Below are positions 5,868 to 11,496 of a stretch of 11,496 bases of DNA, piece by piece. Source of the DNA: JBOGDS01 sp050743075. GTDB lineage: Bacteria > Actinomycetota > Actinomycetes > Jiangellales > Jiangellaceae. The position numbers were made by a program, and so were the translations under genes. The stretch's first letter is position 1, and each line of letters starts with the position of its first letter. Under the pieces are notes generated by a model. That model had not been told where the DNA came from and made no database searches. It saw nothing but the letters and a program-made list of their open reading frames with translations. The stretch covers positions 1 through 11,496 of the forward strand of contig JBOGDS010000105.1 in NCBI GenBank assembly GCA_050743075.1. Reading direction: 5' to 3'.

Positions 5868-7232
5868 GTGCGTCCCCCCTGGCTGCGCGAGCCGGCCGAC
5901 GTCAATCTTCTCGTGCCGCAGCTGTGGGCGCGGCACGTGGCGCGCGCCCCGGGCGGCGTGGTGTCCGTCGCGGGCGTCGACGTCGTCGAGCTGGCCGCGA
6001 CGTTCGGGACGCCCGCCTACGTGATCGACGAGGCCGACTTCCGGGCCCGTGCCCGCGAGTTCCGCGAGGCGTTCGCCGCCGCGTTCGGGGCCGCCGACGT
6101 CTACTACGCCGGCAAGGCGTTCCTGTCGCTCGCGACGGTCCGCTGGCTGGACGAGGAGGGCCTGCACCTCGACGTGTGCACCGGTGGCGAGCTGACCGTC
6201 GCCCTGCGCGCCGGCTTTCCCGCCGGGCGTATCGCCCTGCACGGCAACAACAAGTCGGAGACCGAGCTGGCACAGGCCCTCGACGCGGGCGTCGGGAGGA
6301 TCGTCGTCGACTCGACGGTCGAGATCGACCGGCTGGCCCGGCTGGCTGCCGAGCGCGGGGTCAGTGCACCGGTCATGGTGCGGGTGACCGTCGGCGTGCA
6401 GGCCCACACCCACGAGTACGTCGCCACAGCGCACGAGGACCAGAAGTTCGGCTTCTCGCTGGCTGGTGGCGCAGCCGCCAAGGCGGTCGCCGCAGTGCTC
6501 GCCGAGCCCAGCCTCGAGCTGCTGGGCCTGCACTCGCACATCGGCTCCCAGATCTTCGACACGGCCGCGTTCGAGGTGGCCGCGCGGCGGACGGTCGGGC
6601 TGCTGGCGGCGATCCGCGACGACCATGGTGCCGAGCTGCCCGAGCTCGACCTGGGTGGTGGCTTCGGGATCGCCTACACCACACAGGACGACCCCCAGAC
6701 ACCCGCCCAGCTCGCCGCGGGCCTGGCGGAGATCGTCGGGCCGGAGTGCCGGTCGCGCGGCCTCGCCGTTCCCACGATCAGCGTCGAGCCCGGCCGGGCC
6801 ATCGCCGGGCCGAGCACGTTCACGCTCTACCGGGTCGGCACCGTCAAGACGGTCGATCTCGACGCGGGCGCGACGCGAACGTACGTCGCTGTCGACGGCG
6901 GCATGAGCGACAACATCAGGGCCGCCCTCTACGACGCCGACTGTTCCTGCACGCTCGCCAACCGGCGCTCGGACGCGGTGCCTGTCCTTGCCCGCGTCGT
7001 CGGCAAGCACTGCGAGAGCGGCGACGTCGTGGTACGCGACGAGTTCCTTCCCGGCGACGTCGAACCGGGCGATCTCATTGCCGTTCCGGGTACCGGAGCC
7101 TATGGCCGCAGCCTGGCCAGCACCTACAACCACGTGCCCCGGCCGCCCGTCGTCGCAGTCCGCGACGGCCTGGCCCGCGTCATCGTCCGGCGTGAGTCCG
7201 AGGAAGACCTTCTCCGCCTCGACGTCGGCTGA
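5868..7232 (+). CDS. lysA: Diaminopimelate decarboxylase
   Basis: This 454-residue PLP enzyme removes CO2 from meso-diaminopimelate to give L-lysine, the last step of that pathway. The alanine-racemase-type barrel carries the PLP lysine in YYAGKAF (K83), then HGNNKS (125-130), LHSHIGSQIF (221-230), the phosphate-binding DLGGGFGIAY (261-270) and VEPGRAIAG (306-314). The C-terminal beta domain has GKHCESGD (379-386), where Cys382 is the active-site cysteine reaching the partner subunit, and GAYGRSLASTYN (410-421). It works as a dimer. I chose GTG 5868 because it lies five bases after the argS stop and family similarity begins there. The frame is open back to 5784, inside argS. There is no clear Shine-Dalgarno, so translation is probably coupled to argS. 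argS-lysA is a known actinobacterial operon pair. Confidence 0.96.
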   Translation: MRPPWLREPADVNLLVPQLWARHVARAPGGVVSVAGVDVVELAATFGTPAYVIDEADFRARAREFREAFAAAFGAADVYYAGKAFLSLATVRWLDEEGLHLDVCTGGELTVALRAGFPAGRIALHGNNKSETELAQALDAGVGRIVVDSTVEIDRLARLAAERGVSAPVMVRVTVGVQAHTHEYVATAHEDQKFGFSLAGGAAAKAVAAVLAEPSLELLGLHSHIGSQIFDTAAFEVAARRTVGLLAAIRDDHGAELPELDLGGGFGIAYTTQDDPQTPAQLAAGLAEIVGPECRSRGLAVPTISVEPGRAIAGPSTFTLYRVGTVKTVDLDAGATRTYVAVDGGMSDNIRAALYDADCSCTLANRRSDAVPVLARVVGKHCESGDVVVRDEFLPGDVEPGDLIAVPGTGAYGRSLASTYNHVPRPPVVAVRDGLARVIVRRESEEDLLRLDVG

Positions 7233-7272
7233 TGTAGACGGGAGATCCTTCGCCGGCGTGGCCACGGCGAGA

Positions 7273-7313
7273 CGGACATCTCGCATCATGGACCTAGCAC
7301 GCGAGATCGTCCG
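7273..7313 (+). promoter_or_regulatory. Long stem-loop in the lysA-hom gap
   Basis: CGGACATCTCGC (7273-7284) pairs with GCGAGAT (7301-7307) and, after a one-base bulge (C7308), GTCCG (7309-7313). This makes a 12-bp stem around a 16-base loop. Further copies of CGGAC (7321-7325, 7331-7335) and GTCCG (7336-7340) allow alternative pairings with the same strands. There is no T-run after it. It may be an attenuator, a processing site or a stability element; its role is not shown by the sequence. Confidence 0.55.
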
Positions 7314-7351
7314 GCGGTCGCGGACACTGGCGGACGTCCGAAACCAGGCGC

Positions 7352-7360
7352 GGGAGGGGA
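7352..7360 (+). promoter_or_regulatory. Ribosome binding site of hom
   Basis: GGGAGGGGA lies four bases before the ATG at 7364 (GGAGG core at 7353-7357). It is the strongest Shine-Dalgarno in the biosynthetic cluster and fixes the hom start. It fits independent initiation after the 131-base gap. Confidence 0.75.
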
Positions 7361-7363
7361 GCG

Positions 7364-8656
7364 ATGCGCACGTTGCGAGTCGCCCTCCTGGGCTGTGGTG
7401 TCGTCGGCTCCGAGGTCGCGCGACTGCTCACCGAGCACGCCGACGACCTCGCGGCACGGGTCGGAGCCAGGCTGGAGTTGGCGGGCGTCGCCGTCCGCAG
7501 GCTCGGCAGGGACCGGACGGCGTCGGGAATCGGTGCGGCCCTGTTCACGACCGACGCTCAGGGCCTGGCGATCCGCGGCGATGTCGACGTCGTGATCGAG
7601 GTGATCGGCGGCATCGAGCCCGCCCGGTCGCTCGTGCTGGCGGCCATGGAGCACGGCGCGTCGGTGGTCAGCGCCAACAAGGCACTGCTCGCCGAGGACG
7701 GTGCCACGCTGCACGGCGCAGCCGAGAAGTACGGCGTCGACCTCTACTACGAGGCGGCTGTCGCCGGCGCCATCCCGCTGCTGCGGCCGCTGCGCGAGTC
7801 GCTGGCCGGCGACCGCGTCCGCCGGGTGTTGGGGATCGTCAACGGCACCACGAACTACATCCTCGACCGAATGGACACCTCCGGCGCGGGGTTCACCGAG
7901 GCGCTGGAGGAGGCGCAGGCCCTCGGCTACGCCGAGGCCGATCCGACCGCCGATGTCGAGGGGTTCGACGCGGCAGCCAAGGCTGCGATCCTGGCGGCCA
8001 TCGCCTTCCACTCGCCGGTCGTCGCTGCCGACGTGCATCGGGAGGGCATCGCGGAGGTGACCTCGGCCGACGTCGCCAGCGCCCGCGACATGGGTGCCGT
8101 GGTGAAGCTGCTGGCCATCTGCGAGCTGGCCGACGACGAGCGGTCCGTCGGCGTTCGCGTGCACCCGGTGATGCTGCCGCGCACGCATCCCCTGGCCAGC
8201 GTCCGTGGCGCCTACAACGCCGTCTTCGTCGAGAGCGACGCCGCCGGCCAGTTGATGTTCTACGGCCCGGGTGCCGGTGGCGCGCCGACGGCCAGTGCCG
8301 TCCTGGGCGACCTGGTGACCGTGGCACGCAACCGGCTGGCCGGCTCCGTCGGGCCGGGCGCCTCGGCGTACGCAGATCGTCGCGTGCATCCGATGGGCGA
8401 GACCCGTACGCGCTATCACATCAGCCTCGACGTGGACGACCGGCCCGGAGTTCTTGCGTCGGTCGCGACCGTCTTCGCTGAGCACGGCGTGTCGATCGAG
8501 ACAGTCCGCCAACGGATGCACGGCCCCGAGGACGCTGAGCTCGTCGTCGTCACCCACACCGCGACCGATGACGCGTTGGCCGCCACCGTGGCCGGGCTCC
8601 GCGATCTGCTGGTCGTCCGTGATGTGCTGTCGGTCATGCGGGTCGAAGGGGCATAG
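7364..8656 (+). CDS. hom: Homoserine dehydrogenase with ACT domain
   Basis: This 430-residue enzyme reduces aspartate semialdehyde to homoserine with NAD(P)H, the branch point toward threonine and methionine. The N-terminal Rossmann fold has LLGCGVVGSEVAR (8-20) and VVSANKALLAE (101-111; Lys106 lies at the cofactor site). The catalytic domain shows YEAAVAGAIPLL (129-140), GIVNGTTNYIL (157-167), EADPTADVEGFDAAAKAAIL (191-210) with the catalytic Lys206, and GPGAGGAPTASAV (301-313). Residues about 350-425 (YHISLDVDDRPGVLASVATV onward) form an ACT domain, so feedback inhibition by threonine is expected. Length matches the monofunctional actinobacterial enzyme; no aspartokinase domain is fused. 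thrC follows after four bases. Confidence 0.97.
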   Translation: MRTLRVALLGCGVVGSEVARLLTEHADDLAARVGARLELAGVAVRRLGRDRTASGIGAALFTTDAQGLAIRGDVDVVIEVIGGIEPARSLVLAAMEHGASVVSANKALLAEDGATLHGAAEKYGVDLYYEAAVAGAIPLLRPLRESLAGDRVRRVLGIVNGTTNYILDRMDTSGAGFTEALEEAQALGYAEADPTADVEGFDAAAKAAILAAIAFHSPVVAADVHREGIAEVTSADVASARDMGAVVKLLAICELADDERSVGVRVHPVMLPRTHPLASVRGAYNAVFVESDAAGQLMFYGPGAGGAPTASAVLGDLVTVARNRLAGSVGPGASAYADRRVHPMGETRTRYHISLDVDDRPGVLASVATVFAEHGVSIETVRQRMHGPEDAELVVVTHTATDDALAATVAGLRDLLVVRDVLSVMRVEGA

Positions 8657-8660
8657 AACC

Positions 8661-9725
8661 GTGGCCCACCTGTGGCGGGGGGTGATCGAGGAGTACCGCG
8701 ACCTCCTCCCGGTCACCGACGCGACGCACGTCGTCACGCTGCGGGAGGGTGGGACGCCGCTGGTACCGAGCGGTTGGTTGTCGGGCCTGACGGGCTGCGA
8801 CGTGCACCTGAAGGTCGAAGGATCCAACCCGACGGGCTCGTTCAAAGATCGCGGCATGACCGTCGCGGTCTCCAAGGCGCTCGAGGATGGCGCGAAGGCC
8901 GTCGTGTGCGCATCGACGGGCAACACCGGCGCGTCGGCGGCCGCGTACGCGGTCCGGGCCGGCATGACCCCGATCGTGCTTGTACCAGAAGGAAAAGTGG
9001 CCGGCCCGAAACTCGCCCAGGCGGTGGTCCACGGCGGACGGATCGTCGCCGTCGACGGCACGTTCGACGACTGCCTGCGGCTGGCCCGCGGCCTGGCCGA
9101 CGACTACCCGGTGGCGCTGGTCAACTCGGTGAACCCGTATCGGCTGGCCGGGCAGAAGACCGCCGCCTTCGAGATCGTCGACGCCCTCGGCGACGCACCG
9201 GACGTCCACGTGCTGCCCGTGGGCAACGCCGGGAATATCGCGGCCTACTGGCTCGGTTACCACGAGTACGCGGCGCGTGGTCCGGCGTCCCGGCGGCCGC
9301 GGATGTGGGGATATCAGGCGTCTGGTGCCGCGCCGATCGTGCGTGGCAAGCCGGTTCCGAAGCCGCACACGGTGGCGAGCGCCATCCGCATCGGCAACCC
9401 TGCTTCCTGGCAGCTGGCACTGGCGGCCCGTGACGAGTCCGGTGGGCTCATCGACGCGGTCACCGACGACCAGATCCTCGCGGCTCAGCGGGAGCTCTCC
9501 GGCAGGGACGGGCTCTTCGTAGAACCCGCGTCGGCGGCGGGAGTCGCCGGTCTGGTCAAGGCGGCGGCATCCGGTCTGGTGGAACCGGGCCAGGTCGTCG
9601 TCGTGACGGTGACCGGTCACGGTCTCAAGGACGTCGACACCGCCAGCGCGGCGTACGGCGACGTCCGGCCGGAGGTCGTTCCCGCCGACGTGCGGTCCGC
9701 TGCAGCGGCGCTCGGGTTGGCATGA
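8661..9725 (+). CDS. thrC: Threonine synthase
   Basis: This 354-residue PLP enzyme turns O-phosphohomoserine into threonine and phosphate. Its fold-type II signatures are in order: REGGTPLV (28-35), EGSNPTGSFKDRGM (53-66) with the PLP lysine K62, ASTGNTGASAAAYAVRAG (84-101), the phosphate-binding VGNAGNIAAYW (187-197), FVEPASAAGVAGL (286-298) and TVTGHGLKD (316-324). The length and missing N-terminal extension fit the short actinobacterial class (about 350-360 residues). I chose GTG 8661, four bases after the hom stop, preceded by GAAGGGG. Homology starts at MAHLWRGVIEEYRDLLPV, and the open frame before it belongs to hom's shadow. Its stop overlaps the thrB start. Confidence 0.97.
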   Translation: MAHLWRGVIEEYRDLLPVTDATHVVTLREGGTPLVPSGWLSGLTGCDVHLKVEGSNPTGSFKDRGMTVAVSKALEDGAKAVVCASTGNTGASAAAYAVRAGMTPIVLVPEGKVAGPKLAQAVVHGGRIVAVDGTFDDCLRLARGLADDYPVALVNSVNPYRLAGQKTAAFEIVDALGDAPDVHVLPVGNAGNIAAYWLGYHEYAARGPASRRPRMWGYQASGAAPIVRGKPVPKPHTVASAIRIGNPASWQLALAARDESGGLIDAVTDDQILAAQRELSGRDGLFVEPASAAGVAGLVKAAASGLVEPGQVVVVTVTGHGLKDVDTASAAYGDVRPEVVPADVRSAAAALGLA

Positions 9726-10606
9726 GCCCCGCCGTTCGGGTCAGGGTTCCGGCGACGAGCGCCAACCTCGGGGCAGGTTTCGACGCACTGGGCCTCGCCC
9801 TTGACCTGCACGATGTCGTGGCGGCCCGGGTGGGGACGGGTCTGAACGTCTCGGTCAGCGGCTGCGGGGCGGACGAGCTGCCTCGCGACGCCAACCACCT
9901 GGTCGTGCGCGCCATGATGGCGACGTTCGACCACCTCGGGGAACCGCTGCCCGGCTTGGACGTGCGGTGCGAGAACCGGCTGCCGCACGGATGCGGGCTC
10001 GGCTCTTCGGCGGCGGCGATCGTGGCCGGGGTGCTCGCGGCGCGGGGCCTCGTCGCCGACGGCCACCAGCGCATGAACGTACCAGCGGTGCTCGCGCTCG
10101 CTGCCCGGCTCGAGGGCCATCCCGACAACGTCGCCCCCTGCGTCCTCGGCGGCCTCACGATCGCGTGGCTCTCGGACGGTTCCGCGCACGCGGTGCGCCT
10201 CGACGTCCATCCGGACGTGCGGCCGGTCGTGTGCATACCGGCGGACTCCGTGTCGACGCAGGAGGCGCGCGGCCTGCTGCCGGCAACGGTGCCGCATCAG
10301 GACGCAGCCTGGAACGCTGCGCGTGCTGCCCTTCTGGTCGAGGCACTGACCCGCCGGCCGGAGCTGCTGCTCGACGCGACCGAGGATCGGTTGCATCAGC
10401 AGTATCGGGCGCCCGCCATGCCCGAGACGGCCGAGCTGGTCGCGGACCTGCGCTCGTGCGGACTGCCGGCCGTGGTGTCGGGAGCCGGCCCCTCTGTGCT
10501 GGTGCTGACGACGGCCGAGCGGCCCGGAGAGGTGCAGGCGCCGCCCGGCTGGCAGGTCCGGGGCCTGGCCGTCGACCGTCGCGGTGCGGTCGTCGAGCCT
10601 GCCTGA
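9722..10606 (+). CDS. thrB: Homoserine kinase
   Basis: This 294-residue GHMP-superfamily kinase phosphorylates homoserine with ATP to O-phosphohomoserine, the substrate of ThrC. The N-terminus reads VRVPATSANLGAGFDALGLA (7-26), the family's first motif. The ATP-binding glycine loop is LPHGCGLGSSAAAIVAG (87-103), followed by EGHPDNVAPCVLGG (131-144). The third motif is VVSGAGPSVLVL near residue 260. Length is typical for actinobacteria (290-310). The ATG overlaps the thrC TGA in an ATGA, so translation is coupled and the two products are made together. No Shine-Dalgarno of its own is clear. The gene ends the lysine/threonine block; a 310-base gap with a new promoter follows. Confidence 0.96.
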   Translation: MSPAVRVRVPATSANLGAGFDALGLALDLHDVVAARVGTGLNVSVSGCGADELPRDANHLVVRAMMATFDHLGEPLPGLDVRCENRLPHGCGLGSSAAAIVAGVLAARGLVADGHQRMNVPAVLALAARLEGHPDNVAPCVLGGLTIAWLSDGSAHAVRLDVHPDVRPVVCIPADSVSTQEARGLLPATVPHQDAAWNAARAALLVEALTRRPELLLDATEDRLHQQYRAPAMPETAELVADLRSCGLPAVVSGAGPSVLVLTTAERPGEVQAPPGWQVRGLAVDRRGAVVEPA

Positions 10607-10682
10607 GCCCGTCGATCATGCAAGGTCGGTGCGACCCGGGTGCGAGCGGAGAGATCCGATGAGGACGCCGCCGGTCCCCGCG

Positions 10683-10691
10683 TGTTACTCT
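10683..10691 (+). promoter_or_regulatory. Extended -10 promoter for rho
   Basis: TGT directly before TACTCT (10686-10691) forms an extended -10 element that fits TANNNT. Transcription would start near 10698, giving a leader of about 220 bases before the rho GTG. The -35 region 17-18 bases upstream is weak (around 10662-10668). Placing the promoter in the thrB-rho gap explains how rho can be expressed independently of the threonine genes. Confidence 0.5.
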
Positions 10692-10784
10692 CGGGATCGC
10701 ACCGACGCCTCCGGGCTGGTCGCCGATCCTCTGGACGCGGGTCCGTCCCGCCAAAGCACACCGTGGATTCCCGCACCTCACCAC

Positions 10785-10800
10785 GTACGGTTCGCCGTAC
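10785..10800 (+). promoter_or_regulatory. UUCG-loop hairpin in the rho leader
   Basis: GTACGG (10785-10790) and CCGTAC (10795-10800) form a perfect 6-bp stem with the tetraloop TTCG. The closing pair is G-C rather than the most stable C-G. It lies just before the purine-rich stretch GAGGGGGA (10802-10809), which is the possible ribosome binding site of a leader frame. Confidence 0.55.
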
Positions 10801-10816
10801 CGAGGGGGACGACCAC

Positions 10817-10924
10817 TTGAGCAAGCGCCGCGTGCACCTCACACACCCGGGGTATGGCCCCGGGGCGTTCCACGCGCCGGCTCTCTCGCCGGCGCCGGTC
10901 CAGGGAAGGACCCTGAGTGACTGA
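10817..10924 (+). CDS. Possible 35-residue leader peptide overlapping rho
   Basis: A frame from TTG 10817 reads MSKRRVHLTHPGYGPGAFHA, then 15 more residues, and stops at TGA 10922-10924, eight bases inside rho. GAGGGGGA (10802-10809) sits seven bases before the TTG, a good Shine-Dalgarno. The frame is in fact open further upstream (back to 10640), but the start beyond the predicted promoter would not be transcribed from it. E. coli rho also has a short leader peptide (rhoL), though without evident similarity. Whether it is translated is unknown; the evidence is a ribosome binding site, position and overlap only. It could be a chance open frame in high-GC DNA. Confidence 0.32.
   Translation: MSKRRVHLTHPGYGPGAFHAPALSPAPVQGRTLSD
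10846..10864 (+). promoter_or_regulatory. GC-rich hairpin in the rho leader
   Basis: CCCGGGG (10846-10852) and CCCCGGG (10858-10864) form a perfect 7-bp stem with a 5-base loop (TATGG). There is no T-tract, so it is not a simple intrinsic terminator. It is the second of three strong stems in the leader. Confidence 0.55.
10874..10895 (+). promoter_or_regulatory. Third hairpin of the rho leader
   Basis: GCGCCGG (10874-10880) and CCGGCGC (10889-10895) form a perfect 7-bp stem around an 8-base pyrimidine-rich loop (CTCTCTCG). It ends seven bases before the SD-bearing hairpin, so folding could influence ribosome access to rho. Confidence 0.55.
10897..10915 (+). promoter_or_regulatory. rho Shine-Dalgarno inside alternative hairpins
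   Basis: The rho ribosome binding site AAGGA (10906-10910) lies six bases before GTG 10917. Two mutually exclusive 5-bp stems are possible. CAGGG (10901-10905) with CCCTG (10911-10915) puts AAGGA exactly in the loop. GGTCC (10897-10901) with GGACC (10908-10912) buries half of it. This arrangement could tune rho translation, but the stems are short. Confidence 0.5.
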
Positions 10925-11496
10925 CACTGATCTCTACGGAGCCTCGGAACCGACGTCGGAGCCCACCTCGGGCGATGCCGTCACCACCGAAAGGCCCAAG
11001 CGCCGCCGTGCGGCCGGGCTCGACGGCATGGTTCTCGCGGAGCTCCAGCAGCTGGCCGGCAGCCTGGGCATCACCGGCACCGGCAGGATGCGCAAGGGCC
11101 AGCTCGTCGACGCGATCCGGACCGCCCAAGGCGGCTCACCGCCAGCGTCGTCGACGCCGCCGGCCGCACCAGTCGCCGAGACCCGGCCGGCTGGCGGTCC
11201 CGAGCCGCTGACGTCGGTGGCAACCGACGCCGAGCCGGCCGACCGTCGCCCGTCGGACTGGTCGGCCGACGACGCCGCCAGCAATGACGGCGACGACCGC
11301 AGCGAGAACCGCGACACCGAGCAGAACATCGGCCAGGACCGTGACGGCGCACGCGGAGCGCAGGAGCCGCGCGAGAGCCGGCCGGCAGCCGCCCGCGCCG
11401 AACAGCAGGATCGCCAGCGCGACCGCCGCGACGACCAGAACGTGCGGGGCGCGGACCGCCGGCCGGCCGGCCAGGGTGACCGGGCCGGGCAGAACG
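10917..11496 (+). CDS. rho: Transcription termination factor Rho, N-terminal part
   Basis: Rho is a hexameric RNA-dependent ATPase that ends transcription. The frame starts at GTG 10917 and is open to the window edge (193 codons). After a short acidic and basic lead (residues 1-35) comes LDGMVLAELQQLAGSLGITG, then TGRMRKGQLVDAIRTAQ (about 36-73), the Rho N-terminal helical (SAP-like) domain. From about 74 the protein is low complexity, first Pro/Ala/Ser/Thr, then rich in Arg, Asp, Gln, Asn and Gly (such as QQDRQRDRRDDQNVRG). This matches the long insertion known before the primary RNA-binding domain in actinobacterial Rho. The RNA-binding and ATPase domains lie outside the window. Position after thrB agrees with the conserved actinobacterial order. 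Confidence 0.92.
   Translation, partial: MTDTDLYGASEPTSEPTSGDAVTTERPKRRRAAGLDGMVLAELQQLAGSLGITGTGRMRKGQLVDAIRTAQGGSPPASSTPPAAPVAETRPAGGPEPLTSVATDAEPADRRPSDWSADDAASNDGDDRSENRDTEQNIGQDRDGARGAQEPRESRPAAARAEQQDRQRDRRDDQNVRGADRRPAGQGDRAGQN

Noticed and set aside
7288..7363. ATG at 7288 as a leader peptide for hom attenuation
   Set aside because: The frame has no early stop and runs on through hom out of phase, is not rich in Thr or Ile, and has no ribosome binding site.
4273..9061. Very long minus-strand open frames opposite argS, lysA, hom and thrC (up to about 590 codons)
   Set aside because: They are antisense shadows of high-GC genes; the plus-strand frames have full family signatures and the antisense products show no recognisable domain.
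10624..10636. GGTCG-GTG-CGACC hairpin after thrB as a terminator
   Set aside because: Five pairs and no T-tract; too weak to call, though it is the only hairpin close to the thrB stop.
1..11496. CRISPR arrays, rRNA genes, riboswitch or T-box
   Set aside because: No regularly spaced repeats, no rRNA signatures and no T-box or riboswitch core motif were seen.

Overview
The window comes from a high-GC actinobacterium (Actinomycetota). The codon bias is strongly G/C-ending, GTG starts are common, and the order argS-lysA-hom-thrC-thrB-rho is the conserved actinobacterial arrangement, also found in Mycobacterium tuberculosis. I cannot name the genus from sequence alone.

The window has two parts, separated by a tRNA-Arg(CCG) gene on the minus strand (3720-3791). 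The left part (1-3719) lies just beyond the 3' end of that tRNA and looks like a decayed accessory region. It holds the C-terminal end of an unknown protein (52-294, minus). Next comes a wrecked cassette on the plus strand: an ArsR-like tail, an SRPBCC/AHSA1-type gene and a VOC/glyoxalase-type gene, each with stops, frameshifts or deletions. An apparently intact MazE/MazF toxin-antitoxin pair follows (1235-1812), then about 470 bases with no recognisable gene. Last is a minus-strand pair that resembles a type IV AbiEi/AbiEii toxin-antitoxin module, broken by several single-base indels.

The right part (3793-11496) is intact core genome. It begins with a small two-helix membrane protein (3969-4151). 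The argS promoter places the likely transcription start on the GTG codon, so the mRNA is probably leaderless. argS, lysA, hom, thrC and thrB follow head to tail with gaps of 5, 131, 4 and -4 bases. rho then runs off the right edge after a structured, promoter-bearing 310-base intergenic region.

Functionally, argS charges tRNA-Arg. lysA completes lysine synthesis from meso-diaminopimelate. hom, thrC and thrB turn aspartate semialdehyde into threonine. rho encodes the transcription terminator, here with the long Arg/Asp/Gln-rich insertion found in actinobacterial Rho.

The main points for a second look are: a 35-codon reading frame that overlaps the rho start together with hairpins that present or hide the rho Shine-Dalgarno; the lysA-hom gap, which holds a 12-bp stem and competing pairings; an exact 10-bp inverted repeat across the argS promoter spacer; two leaderless start layouts (argS and the antitoxin); and the tRNA-flanked toxin-antitoxin graveyard. 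I did not find a clearly new multi-gene system.
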